Part shown: positions 1-5,917 of the stretch, one piece after another
How the letters are laid out: the number at the start of each line of letters is the position of its first letter
How positions within the stretch are numbered: the stretch's first letter is position 1
Source: Halovulum sp039180525
GTDB taxonomy: Bacteria > Pseudomonadota > Alphaproteobacteria > Rhodobacterales > Rhodobacteraceae
NCBI GenBank assembly: GCA_039180525.1
Contig: JBCDDF010000046.1
Location: 1 to 23,620 of the forward strand
DNA length: 23,620 nt
Reading direction: 5' to 3'
Notes under the pieces: generated by a model
What the model was told of the DNA's origin: nothing
Databases searched by the model: none
Seen by the model: only the letters and a program-made list of their open reading frames with translations
Made by a program: the position numbers and the translations under genes

Positions 1-48
1 CAACTTCTGAAACCGCGTCCGAAGCGCATCCGGCAAAGGTGCTGACAT
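1..48 (-). CDS. Partial leftward CDS, possible IS630-like transposase N-terminus
   Basis: Only the first 16 codons are inside the window. Reading leftward from the ATG at 48-46 gives MSAPLPDALRTRFQKL with no stop. A clear ribosome binding site (GGGAGG, reverse complement of about 57-62) lies 7-8 nt upstream of this ATG, which supports a real start. The opening resembles IS630-type transposases I recall from Rhodobacteraceae, but 16 residues are too few to assign a family firmly. The neighbouring TA-flanked palindromic element at 130-240 fits an insertion-sequence neighbourhood, since IS630/Tc1 elements insert at TA. It could instead be an unrelated gene; the start is better supported than the function. 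Confidence 0.4.
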   Translation of the reverse strand, partial: MSAPLPDALRTRFQKL

Positions 49-129
49 GATCCATCCTCCCAAATAGGATGAATCACAGATCAGCGTTCAAGGGAATCCC
101 TTCCGATTCAGGTTTTTGATCGGGTGCTT

Positions 130-240
130 TAGAGCAAAAAGGATCAGATCGAAACGATCTGATCCTAGGATTTTGCTCGGACTATTAAATCTGGACCAAA
201 ACCGTTTCAGACTGGCTCAGTCTGAAACGGTTTTGGTCTA
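130..240. mobile_element. MITE-like palindromic element, copy 1
   Basis: A 107-bp unit (132-238) is flanked on both sides by TA. Its ends are imperfect inverted repeats, GAGCAAAA on the left and TTTTGGTC on the right. Inside are two hairpins. The first has an outer stem GAGCAAAA/TTTTGCTC (132-139 with 171-178) and an inner perfect 11-bp stem (141-151 with 155-165) around an AAA loop. The second is a perfect 21-bp stem (194-214 with 218-238) around a GCT loop. A diverged second copy lies at 9567-9680. There is no credible coding sequence. TA flanks, short terminal inverted repeats and small size fit a non-autonomous Tc1/IS630-type element; mobility is inferred. Confidence 0.72.
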
Positions 241-286
241 TGGGGCCGTCCACCCCGGTGGCCCGAGGCGCCCAACCGCCCGGACA

Positions 287-344
287 GGATCGCGGGGCGC
301 GATCCTCCTGGCCGCCAGCGGCCAGGCCGCGGGCCTGCCCGCGG
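287..344. repeat. Three back-to-back perfect hairpins
   Basis: Three perfect inverted repeats follow each other almost without spacing. They are GGATCGCG/CGCGATCC with a GGG loop (287-305), CCTGGCCGC/GCGGCCAGG with a 2-nt loop (307-326), and CCGCGGGC/GCCCGCGG with a 2-nt loop (327-344). None is followed by a T-run, so they are not ordinary intrinsic terminators. They start 47 bp after the end of the MITE-like element. Confidence 0.6.
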
Positions 345-374
345 GTCCGGGCTTGCCCCGCGCGGCCCCTTCGC

Positions 375-403
375 TTGACAGCATGCCCGTCGCGCCGTAG
401 GCC
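375..403 (+). promoter_or_regulatory. Candidate sigma-70-type promoter for the ffh operon
   Basis: A perfect TTGACA (375-380) is followed after 17 bp by TAGGCC (398-403), a poor -10 match. It is the best promoter-like match seen upstream of the small membrane gene and ffh. The weak -10 keeps confidence low. Confidence 0.3.
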
Positions 404-514
404 CGCGGCAGAATTCCGGAGGCGTGAAACCTTCCGGTCCCGACCTTATGTCTGGATCGCCACCCGTCAGCGCGTTGCGCCCACGGGTGCGTTCGTCGTT
501 TGAAGGAGGCGCAA

Positions 515-820
515 TTGCGCGGCACCCCGACGCTGCAAAGCCCCACCGCAAGGCGGTATCTGAAGGGCGTGCTCCGCGTGCTGGGGATGTTGGGTGCGAT
601 CCTCGCGGTCGCGGCGCTGATCGTCTGGCTCGGCGGCTGCCAGTCGATCTTTGCCGGTGCGCAGATCGAGTGCACCCGCATCCCGCGCACCGCCGGCGCG
701 CTGGCCTTCAGTGTCTATGCCGTCGGCATCGGTGCGCTGCTCACCCTTTGGTGGGTCATCCTCGCCGCCGCGCTGCTTCCCCCCGCCATCCTGGAATGGC
801 GTGCCCGTAGAAAGGGATAA
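515..820 (+). CDS. Small two-helix membrane protein of unknown function
   Basis: I do not recognise this 101-residue protein. The TTG at 515 is preferred because the strong ribosome binding site AAGGAGG (503-509) ends 5 nt before it; an in-frame TTG at 500 would place that site inside the coding sequence. The protein has a short basic N-terminus, a hydrophobic segment around VLGMLGAILAVAALIVWL, a short polar loop with two cysteines, and a second long hydrophobic segment from ALAFSVYAVGIGALLTL to about LLPPAIL, then a basic tail (EWRARRKG). It is likely an inner-membrane protein with two helices. It ends 3 nt before the GTG start of ffh, so the two are probably co-transcribed and translationally linked. 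Confidence 0.6.
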   Translation: MRGTPTLQSPTARRYLKGVLRVLGMLGAILAVAALIVWLGGCQSIFAGAQIECTRIPRTAGALAFSVYAVGIGALLTLWWVILAAALLPPAILEWRARRKG

Positions 821-823
821 CCG

Positions 824-2332
824 GTGTTCGAAAGCCTCTCTGACCGACTTTCCGGTGTCTTCGACCGGCTGACCAAACAGGGCGCGCTGAGCGAAGACGA
901 TGTCGCCACCGCCTTGCGCGAGGTGCGCGTCGCGCTGCTTGAAGCCGACGTCTCCCTGCCCGTGGCGCGCGATTTCGTGAAAGCGGTACAGGACAAGGCC
1001 ACCGGCCAGGCGGTCACCAAGTCGGTCACGCCCGGCCAGCAGGTGGTCAAGATCGTCCATGACGAGTTGAAACGGGTGCTCGCCGGCGACGGCGACACGC
1101 AAGGGATTCTGCGGATCGACAGCCCGCCGGCGCCGATCCTGATGGTCGGCCTGCAGGGGTCGGGCAAGACCACCACCACCGCAAAGCTCGCCAAGCGCCT
1201 GACCGAGCGAGAGGGCAAGCGCGTGCTGATGGCCTCGCTCGACACCCGCCGCCCGGCAGCGATGGAACAATTGGCGGTGCTGGGCGCCCAGATCGGCGTC
1301 GACACGCTGCCGATCGTGCCCGGCCAGGACGCGGTCGCCATCGCCAAACGCACCAAGCAGCAGGCGACGCTGGGCGGCTATGACGTCTACATGCTCGACA
1401 CCGCCGGGCGGCTCAGTATCGACGACGAACTGATGGCCGAGGTCGAGGCGGTGCGCGACGCCACCACCCCGCGCGAGACGCTTTTGGTGGTCGACGGGCT
1501 GACCGGCCAGGACGCGGTGAATACGGCTGAGAATTTCGACGGCCGCATCGGCATCTCGGGTGTCATCCTGACCCGCATGGATGGCGATGGGCGCGGCGGG
1601 GCGGCGCTGTCGATGCGCGCGGTCACCGGCAAGCCGATCAAATTCGTCGGCCTGGGCGAAAAGATGGACGCGTTGGAGACCTTCGAGCCCGACCGCATCG
1701 CCGGCCGCATCCTGGGCATGGGCGACATCGTCGCGCTGGTCGAGAAGGCGCAGGAGACCATCGAGGCGGAACAGGCCGAGCGCATGATGAAGCGCTTCCA
1801 GAAGGGCCAGTTCAGCATGAACGACCTGCGCATGCAGCTGGAACAGATGATGAAGATGGGCGGCATGCAGGGCGTGATGGGCATGATGCCGGGCATGGGC
1901 AAGATGGCCAAGCAGATCGAGGATGCGGGTTTCGACGACGCCATCATCCGCCGCCAGATCGCGCTGATCCAATCGATGACTAAGAAGGAACGCGCGGCAC
2001 CCCAGATCCTGCAGGCCAGCCGCAAGAAACGCATCGCCGCGGGTGCCGGGCAGGAGGTCAGCGATCTCAACAAGCTTCTGAAGATGCACAGGCAGATGTC
2101 TGACATGATGAAAAAGATGGGCAAGATGGGCAAGAAAGGCCTGCTGCGCGGCGGCCTGGGGCAGCTTTTCGGCATGCCCGGCGGCATGCCGCCGGGCATG
2201 CCGAGCGGCCCGGGAGCGGGCGGCCCCGCCGCCCCGAGCGGGGCGCTTCCCCCCGGTCTGCCGGGCGCTCTGCCGGGGCTGGGTGGCGCGGCGCTGCCGC
2301 CGGGCCTGAGCGGGTTGGGGAAGAAGAAGTGA
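824..2332 (+). CDS. ffh: Signal recognition particle GTPase Ffh (SRP54)
   Basis: Ffh binds 4.5S RNA and signal sequences emerging from the ribosome, then docks with FtsY to deliver nascent membrane proteins to SecYEG. The 502-residue product starts at GTG 824, with AAGGGA 6 nt upstream. An N-terminal helical domain is followed by the G domain: P-loop GLQGSGKTT (109-117), DTRRPAA (140-146), DTAGR (192-196) and TRMDGD (250-255, the guanine-specificity motif). The methionine-rich M domain runs from about 300 to 450 and contains the RNA-binding stretch SRKKRIAAGAG (399-409), where the usual GSG reads GAG. The C-terminus ends in an unusually Gly/Pro/Ala-rich tail (about 450-502). The gene follows a small membrane protein and precedes the GNAT cluster. 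Confidence 0.97.
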   Translation: MFESLSDRLSGVFDRLTKQGALSEDDVATALREVRVALLEADVSLPVARDFVKAVQDKATGQAVTKSVTPGQQVVKIVHDELKRVLAGDGDTQGILRIDSPPAPILMVGLQGSGKTTTTAKLAKRLTEREGKRVLMASLDTRRPAAMEQLAVLGAQIGVDTLPIVPGQDAVAIAKRTKQQATLGGYDVYMLDTAGRLSIDDELMAEVEAVRDATTPRETLLVVDGLTGQDAVNTAENFDGRIGISGVILTRMDGDGRGGAALSMRAVTGKPIKFVGLGEKMDALETFEPDRIAGRILGMGDIVALVEKAQETIEAEQAERMMKRFQKGQFSMNDLRMQLEQMMKMGGMQGVMGMMPGMGKMAKQIEDAGFDDAIIRRQIALIQSMTKKERAAPQILQASRKKRIAAGAGQEVSDLNKLLKMHRQMSDMMKKMGKMGKKGLLRGGLGQLFGMPGGMPPGMPSGPGAGGPAAPSGALPPGLPGALPGLGGAALPPGLSGLGKKK

Positions 2333-2359
2333 CCGCCGCGCCTTTGGCTGGCGTCGTCT

Positions 2360-2414
2360 GGGGGCTCTGCCCCCGGCCTGCGGCCTCCCCCGGAATATTT
2401 CTGGAACAAAGAAG
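2360..2414. repeat. Dispersed-type intergenic repeat after ffh
   Basis: GGGGGC-TCT-GCCCCC (2360-2374) forms a short hairpin. It is followed by GGCC-TGC-GGCC (2375-2385) and then a tail with CCCCCGGAATATTTCTGG and AACAAAGAAG (to 2414). I recognise this layout, a G-run/C-run hairpin followed by an AATATTT-containing tail, from many Rhodobacteraceae intergenic regions, where related sequences recur. No other copy was seen in this window. It is not a textbook terminator because the hairpin is not followed directly by a T-run. Confidence 0.5.
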
Positions 2415-2423
2415 CCGGGTGCG

Positions 2424-2942
2424 ATGACCGGCGTGGTGCTAGAGACCGAGCGGTTGGTCCTGCGGCCGCCCGTGGCGGAGGACTTGGCGCCTTGGGTGGC
2501 GTTTTTGAGCTCCGATCGCGGGCGCTGGCATGGCGGCGGGTCGGAGGGCGGCGCGGGCCGGGCCTGGCGTATCGTCGCCATTCTCATGGGGCATTGGCAG
2601 TTGACGGGCTTCGGCGTCTTCGTCTGCGTCGAGCGTGCCACGGGGCGGGCCTTGGGCGCTGTCGGGCCGTTCTTTCCGGTCGACTGGCCGGAGCGGGAGT
2701 TGGGTTGGTCGATCTGGGCGCCCGCCGACGAGGGTCATGGCTACGCGGCCGAAGCCGGGCGCGCGGTGATCGCCCATGCCGCGCGCGATCTGGCCTGGGA
2801 CACGCTGGTCAGTTACGTCGATCCGGCGAACACACGGTCCTGCGCCCTGGCCGAGCGGCTGGGCGCGCGGCGCGATCCGAAGGCGGCGCGGCCCGAACCG
2901 GGCGATCTGGTCTATCGCCACGACCTGAAGGCCGCCGCATGA
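2424..2942 (+). CDS. GNAT acetyltransferase 1 of 5 (RimJ/RimL-type)
   Basis: A 172-residue protein of the GNAT fold, which transfers an acetyl group from acetyl-CoA to an amine. Recognition rests on the RimJ/RimL-like layout: an opening strand VVLETERLVLRPP (4-16), a central GHWQLTGFG block, a strand with WPERELGWSIW, the acetyl-CoA loop region EGHGYAAEA (103-111) and the closing YVDPANTRSCALAERLGA. The loop starts with Glu rather than the usual Gln/Arg. The substrate is unknown; related family members acetylate ribosomal protein N-termini or small molecules. It is the first of five similar tandem genes, 91 nt after ffh. Its stop overlaps the next start in ATGA. Confidence 0.88.
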   Translation: MTGVVLETERLVLRPPVAEDLAPWVAFLSSDRGRWHGGGSEGGAGRAWRIVAILMGHWQLTGFGVFVCVERATGRALGAVGPFFPVDWPERELGWSIWAPADEGHGYAAEAGRAVIAHAARDLAWDTLVSYVDPANTRSCALAERLGARRDPKAARPEPGDLVYRHDLKAAA

Positions 2943-3508
2943 CCCACCCCTGGGAAACCCCGCCGCGGCCGGAACACCGGGCCACCGTCGCCGCTTTCGC
3001 GGCGCTGGTGCCGGTGCTGGAGACCGACCGGCTGCATCTGCGTGCACCCCGGGTGGCGGATTTCCCGGCCTATGCCGAGATCCTGGAGACGGCCGGCAAG
3101 TTCATCGGCGTGGAAGACCGCACCGACGCCTGGATCGATTTCATGCAGATGGCCGCGCAATGGCCGCTGCGCGGTTTCGGCCCCTGGTCGATCGCCTGGC
3201 GCGACGCCCCCGACACAATGCTGGGCCTGATCCCTTTCGATCACGAAGCCGGCGACCCGGAGCCAGAGATCGGCTGGATGCTGACCGCGGCCGCACGCGG
3301 CCGGGGCATCGCCACCGAAGCGACCCGCGCCGCGCTGGCGCATGCTTTCGGGCCGATGGGGTTTACGACGCTTGTGGCCTATATCCGCCCGGACAATGCC
3401 GCCTCGATCGCCGTGGCTGGGCGGTTGGGCGCGACCCGCGACGCCGTGGCGGAGGCGGCGCTGACCGACACCCAGGTGCACCGTTTCCATGCGGGGCCGC
3501 GGCCATGA
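2939..3508 (+). CDS. GNAT acetyltransferase 2 of 5
   Basis: A 189-residue GNAT-family protein. The ATG at 2939 overlaps the TGA of the preceding GNAT gene (ATGA), which sets the start despite an open frame further upstream. It carries about 20 extra N-terminal residues (MTHPWETPPRPEHRATVAAF) before the family opening LVPVLETDRLHLRAP. The acetyl-CoA loop ARGRGIATEATRAAL matches the RxxGxA pattern well. The middle reads AAQWPLRGFGPWSIAW and the end YIRPDNAASIAVAGRLGA, aligning with its neighbours. Substrate unknown. The 4-nt overlaps on both sides suggest translational coupling and similar expression of the cluster. Confidence 0.88.
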   Translation: MTHPWETPPRPEHRATVAAFAALVPVLETDRLHLRAPRVADFPAYAEILETAGKFIGVEDRTDAWIDFMQMAAQWPLRGFGPWSIAWRDAPDTMLGLIPFDHEAGDPEPEIGWMLTAAARGRGIATEATRAALAHAFGPMGFTTLVAYIRPDNAASIAVAGRLGATRDAVAEAALTDTQVHRFHAGPRP

Positions 3509-4020
3509 TCCCCACGCTGACCACAAAACGGCTGACGCTGCGGGGGCCCGCGCCGCGCGACTGGCCCGGCTACTGCGCGTTCATCACGTCCGACCGCGCG
3601 CGCTACGCGGGCGGTGTTTCCACCACGCCGCAGGCCTGGCGCGCCTTTTGCATCGTGCTTGCGCATTGGCCCCTGCGCGGCTTTGGCATGTGGGCCGTCA
3701 CCCGCACCGGCGACGACACCTGCCTGGGCTTCGTCGGCCACTGGTTCCCCGAGGGCTGGGCCGAACGCGAGGTTGGCTGGATCCTCTGGCCAGAGGCCGA
3801 GGGCCGGGGCATCGGCCGAGAGGCCGCGCTGGCGGCCCGTCGCCAAGCCTATGGCGTGCTCGGCTGGGATACCGCGGTCAGCTATATCCACCCCGCGAAC
3901 CGGCGCTCGCGGGCGCTGGCCGAACGCCTGGGCGCCGGTATCGACACCGGCGCGCGGCACAATTTCGACAGCCCCGACGTGCTGGTCTACCGCCACCCGG
4001 GACCGGAGGGCGCGGCATGA
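3505..4020 (+). CDS. GNAT acetyltransferase 3 of 5
   Basis: A 171-residue GNAT-family protein starting at ATG 3505, again overlapping the previous stop (ATGA). Its opening MIPTLTTKRLTLRGP is almost identical to that of the next gene, including at the DNA level, so these two look like the most recent duplication in the cluster. Family landmarks are AHWPLRGFGMWAV, WAEREVGWILW, the acetyl-CoA loop AEGRGIGREAALAA and YIHPANRRSRALAERLGA, ending in LVYRHPG. The first loop residue is Glu instead of Gln/Arg. Substrate unknown. Confidence 0.88.
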   Translation: MIPTLTTKRLTLRGPAPRDWPGYCAFITSDRARYAGGVSTTPQAWRAFCIVLAHWPLRGFGMWAVTRTGDDTCLGFVGHWFPEGWAEREVGWILWPEAEGRGIGREAALAARRQAYGVLGWDTAVSYIHPANRRSRALAERLGAGIDTGARHNFDSPDVLVYRHPGPEGAA

Positions 4021-4514
4021 TCCCCACACTGACCACGGACCGGCTGACGCTGCGGGCGCCGCGGCTGGAGGATTTCGACGCCTATGCCGCGTTTTATGCC
4101 GATCCGGACGCCACACGCTTCATCGGCGGGCCGCGCGACACCCGCGCCGCCTGGCGATCCTTTGCCGCCGATACCGGTCATTGGCACCTGAAGGGCTTTG
4201 GCTGGTGGATCGTGGCGGCGGCGGGCCGGGTGCTGGGCTCCATCGGGCTGCATCACCCGCCCAGCCAGCCGGATCTGGAACTGGGCTGGCTGCTGTTTCC
4301 CGCCGCGCAGGGCCAGGGCTATGCGACCGAGGCCGCCAGCGCCGCCCGCGCCTGGGGCCGGGCGGAACTCAGACCCGCGCGGCTGGTCAGCTATATCGAC
4401 GCCGGCAACGCGGCCTCGATCCGCCTGGCCGAGCGGCTGGGCGCCGTGCGCGAGGCCGCCCGTGCCGCGCATGACCCCGATTGTTTCGTCTATCGCCACC
4501 CGGGGGCGCCATGA
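4017..4514 (+). CDS. GNAT acetyltransferase 4 of 5
   Basis: A 165-residue GNAT-family protein with start ATG 4017 in an ATGA overlap with its predecessor. The opening MIPTLTTDRLTLRAPRLEDF closely matches gene 3 of the cluster. It contains GHWHLKGFGWWIV, LELGWLLFPAAQ, the acetyl-CoA loop AQGQGYATEAASAA (a good QxxGxA match), YIDAGNAASIRLAERLGA and a final YRHPG. It is the shortest of the five. The substrate cannot be read from sequence. A small-molecule detoxifier or a ribosomal-protein acetyltransferase are both possible within this family. Confidence 0.88.
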   Translation: MIPTLTTDRLTLRAPRLEDFDAYAAFYADPDATRFIGGPRDTRAAWRSFAADTGHWHLKGFGWWIVAAAGRVLGSIGLHHPPSQPDLELGWLLFPAAQGQGYATEAASAARAWGRAELRPARLVSYIDAGNAASIRLAERLGAVREAARAAHDPDCFVYRHPGAP

Positions 4515-5041
4515 CCGAAACGCTGATCCGCATCCCCACGTTGGAGACCGAGCGGCTGCGCCTGCGCGCGGCGGCGCCCGGGGATTTCGAGGCCTATGCC
4601 GCTTTCCGTGCCGAGCCGCGCACGCAGGTCCTCGGCGGCCCGCACAGCCGCAGCGATGCGTTCCAGATGCTGGCCGCGTTGGTCGGCCAATGGCAGTTGC
4701 GCGGCTATGGCCGCTGGATCATCGCCGACCGCACCGACGACCGGCCTCTGGGCGTGACCGGGATCTTTCACCCCGAGGATTGGCCGGAGGCGGAACTGGC
4801 CTGGTCGCTGTTCGGCGCGGCCGAGGGCAAGGGCATCGCGCAGGAAGCGGCGCTGGCGGCGCGCGACTTTGCCTATGCGACGCTGAAGCTGCCGCCGCTG
4901 ATCAGCATGATCACCGCGGGCAACACAAGGTCGGAGGCGCTGGCCCGCCGCCTGGGCGCGCGCATCGAGCGCGATTACCAGCATCCCGAGTTCGGAGACA
5001 TGCGGATCTGGCGCCACCCGTCGCGGGAGGATTTGGCATGA
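4511..5041 (+). CDS. GNAT acetyltransferase 5 of 5
   Basis: A 176-residue GNAT-family protein. The ATG at 4511 overlaps the preceding TGA (ATGA) and is preferred to an upstream in-frame TTG at 4481. Landmarks are IPTLETERLRLRAAAPGDF, LGGPHSR, GQWQLRGYGRWII, WPEAELAWSLFG, the acetyl-CoA loop AEGKGIAQEAALAA and ITAGNTRSEALARRLGA. It ends in IWRHPSREDLA, keeping the family's RHP tail. Its stop overlaps another ATG (5038) that opens a 37-codon frame. Substrate unknown. Confidence 0.87.
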   Translation: MTETLIRIPTLETERLRLRAAAPGDFEAYAAFRAEPRTQVLGGPHSRSDAFQMLAALVGQWQLRGYGRWIIADRTDDRPLGVTGIFHPEDWPEAELAWSLFGAAEGKGIAQEAALAARDFAYATLKLPPLISMITAGNTRSEALARRLGARIERDYQHPEFGDMRIWRHPSREDLA

Positions 5042-5151
5042 GTCGCGTTAACCCCGCTTTCATCCCACCGGCAAAATGGCCAGACGCTTGCCATACGCAT
5101 GCCATACGCATGCTGGCAGGCGATTTTCGGCCCCTAGGGAGGTTTCGATGA
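5038..5151 (+). CDS. Possible 37-codon linking ORF before chorismate mutase
   Basis: A 37-residue frame runs from ATG 5038 to TGA 5151 (MSRVNPAFIPPAKW... to PLGRFR). It overlaps the last GNAT stop by ATGA at its front and the chorismate mutase ATG by ATGA at its end. Its codons contain an imperfectly motivated direct repeat: the 11-mer GCCATACGCAT occurs twice in tandem at about 5090-5112. There is no recognisable domain and no separate ribosome binding site for its own start, and the strong site AGGGAGG (5136-5142) lies inside its 3' end. It may be a coupling ORF or a chance frame. Confidence 0.28.
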   Translation: MSRVNPAFIPPAKWPDACHTHAIRMLAGDFRPLGRFR

Positions 5152-5465
5152 CCGATCCCGTGACCCGCGCCGCGGCGCTTTTGAAAGAGCACCGTGAGAG
5201 CATCGACCGCCTGGATGCGATCCTGGTCTATACCCTGGCAGAGCGGTTCAAGCACACCCAGGCGGTCGGCCGGTTGAAGGCCGCGCATGCCCTGCCGCCC
5301 GCCGATGCGGCCCGCGAGGCGGCGCAGATCGCGCGGCTGGAGGATCTGGCGCGGCGTGCCGATCTGGACCCGGAATTCGCCCGTAAGTTTCTGAGTTTCG
5401 TGATTTCGGAAGTGATCCGGCACCACGAAAAAATCCGCGACGGGGATGCCGCAGGCACCCCCTAA
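5148..5465 (+). CDS. Chorismate mutase, AroQ type
   Basis: A 105-residue, all-helical AroQ-fold protein that converts chorismate to prephenate for phenylalanine and tyrosine synthesis. The start at 5148 is set by AGGGAGG (5136-5142), 5 nt upstream. Aligning by eye to the E. coli P-protein mutase domain gives a consistent offset of five residues. R16, R33, K44, D53, R56 and E57 then match E. coli R11, R28, K39, D48, R51 and E52, all active-site positions. The position of E. coli Gln88 falls on His93, or Glu94 with a one-residue shift. It sits between the GNAT cluster and rpsP. Activity is likely but the last substitution leaves some doubt. Confidence 0.85.
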   Translation: MTDPVTRAAALLKEHRESIDRLDAILVYTLAERFKHTQAVGRLKAAHALPPADAAREAAQIARLEDLARRADLDPEFARKFLSFVISEVIRHHEKIRDGDAAGTP

Positions 5466-5490
5466 CCTACGCCATACAAAGGAGAAAACC

Positions 5491-5910
5491 ATGGCAATCA
5501 AGATCAGACTGGCCCGCGGCGGCTCTAAGAAACGCCCGTTCTATCGCATCGTGGCGGCCGACAGCCGCATGCCCCGCGATGGGCGTTTCATCGAAAAGCT
5601 GGGCACCTACAACCCGCTGTTGCCCAAGGACAGCGAGGACCGGGTGAAGATGGATATGGAGCGCGTGCAGCACTGGTTGTCGCAGGGCGCGCAACCGACC
5701 GATCGGATCTCGCGCATGCTGGAAGCTGCTGGGATCGTTGAGAAAAAGTCGCGCAACAACCCGAACAAGGCGGAGCCGGGCAAAAAGGCGCAGGACCGCG
5801 CCGAGGAAAAGGCGGCCAAGGCCGCCGCCGCCGAAGAGGCAGCCGCCGCGCCCGCGGAAGAGGCCCCGGCCGAGCCCGCGCCGGCCGAAGAAGAAGCGGC
5901 GGCGGAGTAA
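5491..5910 (+). CDS. rpsP: 30S ribosomal protein S16
   Basis: S16 is a small-subunit assembly protein that binds 16S rRNA. The start MAIKIRLARGGSKKRPFYRI at 5491 is the family's standard N-terminus and has AAAGGAG at 5478-5484; an upstream in-frame ATG at 5446 lies inside the preceding gene and is rejected. The core (about 1-85) includes RDGRFIEKLGTYNPLLP and a conserved WLSQGAQPTD. It continues into a long Lys-, then Ala/Glu-rich tail (about 85-139) that makes it about 57 residues longer than E. coli S16 (82). Extended tails are common in alphaproteobacteria. It leads the order rpsP-rimM-trmD-rplS. Confidence 0.97.
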   Translation: MAIKIRLARGGSKKRPFYRIVAADSRMPRDGRFIEKLGTYNPLLPKDSEDRVKMDMERVQHWLSQGAQPTDRISRMLEAAGIVEKKSRNNPNKAEPGKKAQDRAEEKAAKAAAAEEAAAAPAEEAPAEPAPAEEEAAAE

Positions 5911-5917
5911 GCCGTCC

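Larger units (their letters stand above)
241..514. other. Non-coding GC-rich interval upstream of the ffh operon
   Basis: Together with 49-129 this forms the only gene-free stretch above 300 bases. Apart from the MITE-like element it holds three tandem perfect hairpins (287-344), a candidate promoter beginning with TTGACA at 375, and the ribosome binding site AAGGAGG at 503-509 for the next gene. Short open frames here have no recognisable product or convincing start signal. Confidence 0.6.

Noticed and set aside
116..400. 94-codon plus-strand frame across the first palindromic element
   Set aside because: It reads through hairpin arms and has no ribosome binding site; the similar frame at 9587-9793 arises because both copies share the element.
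2360..2400. Intrinsic terminator after ffh
   Set aside because: The hairpin is short and followed by a GC-rich segment, not a T-run; treated as a dispersed-type repeat.
467..2641. 724-codon leftward open frame opposite ffh
   Set aside because: Low-complexity His/Arg/Gln-rich translation typical of antisense shadows in GC-rich DNA; ffh on the plus strand is unmistakable.
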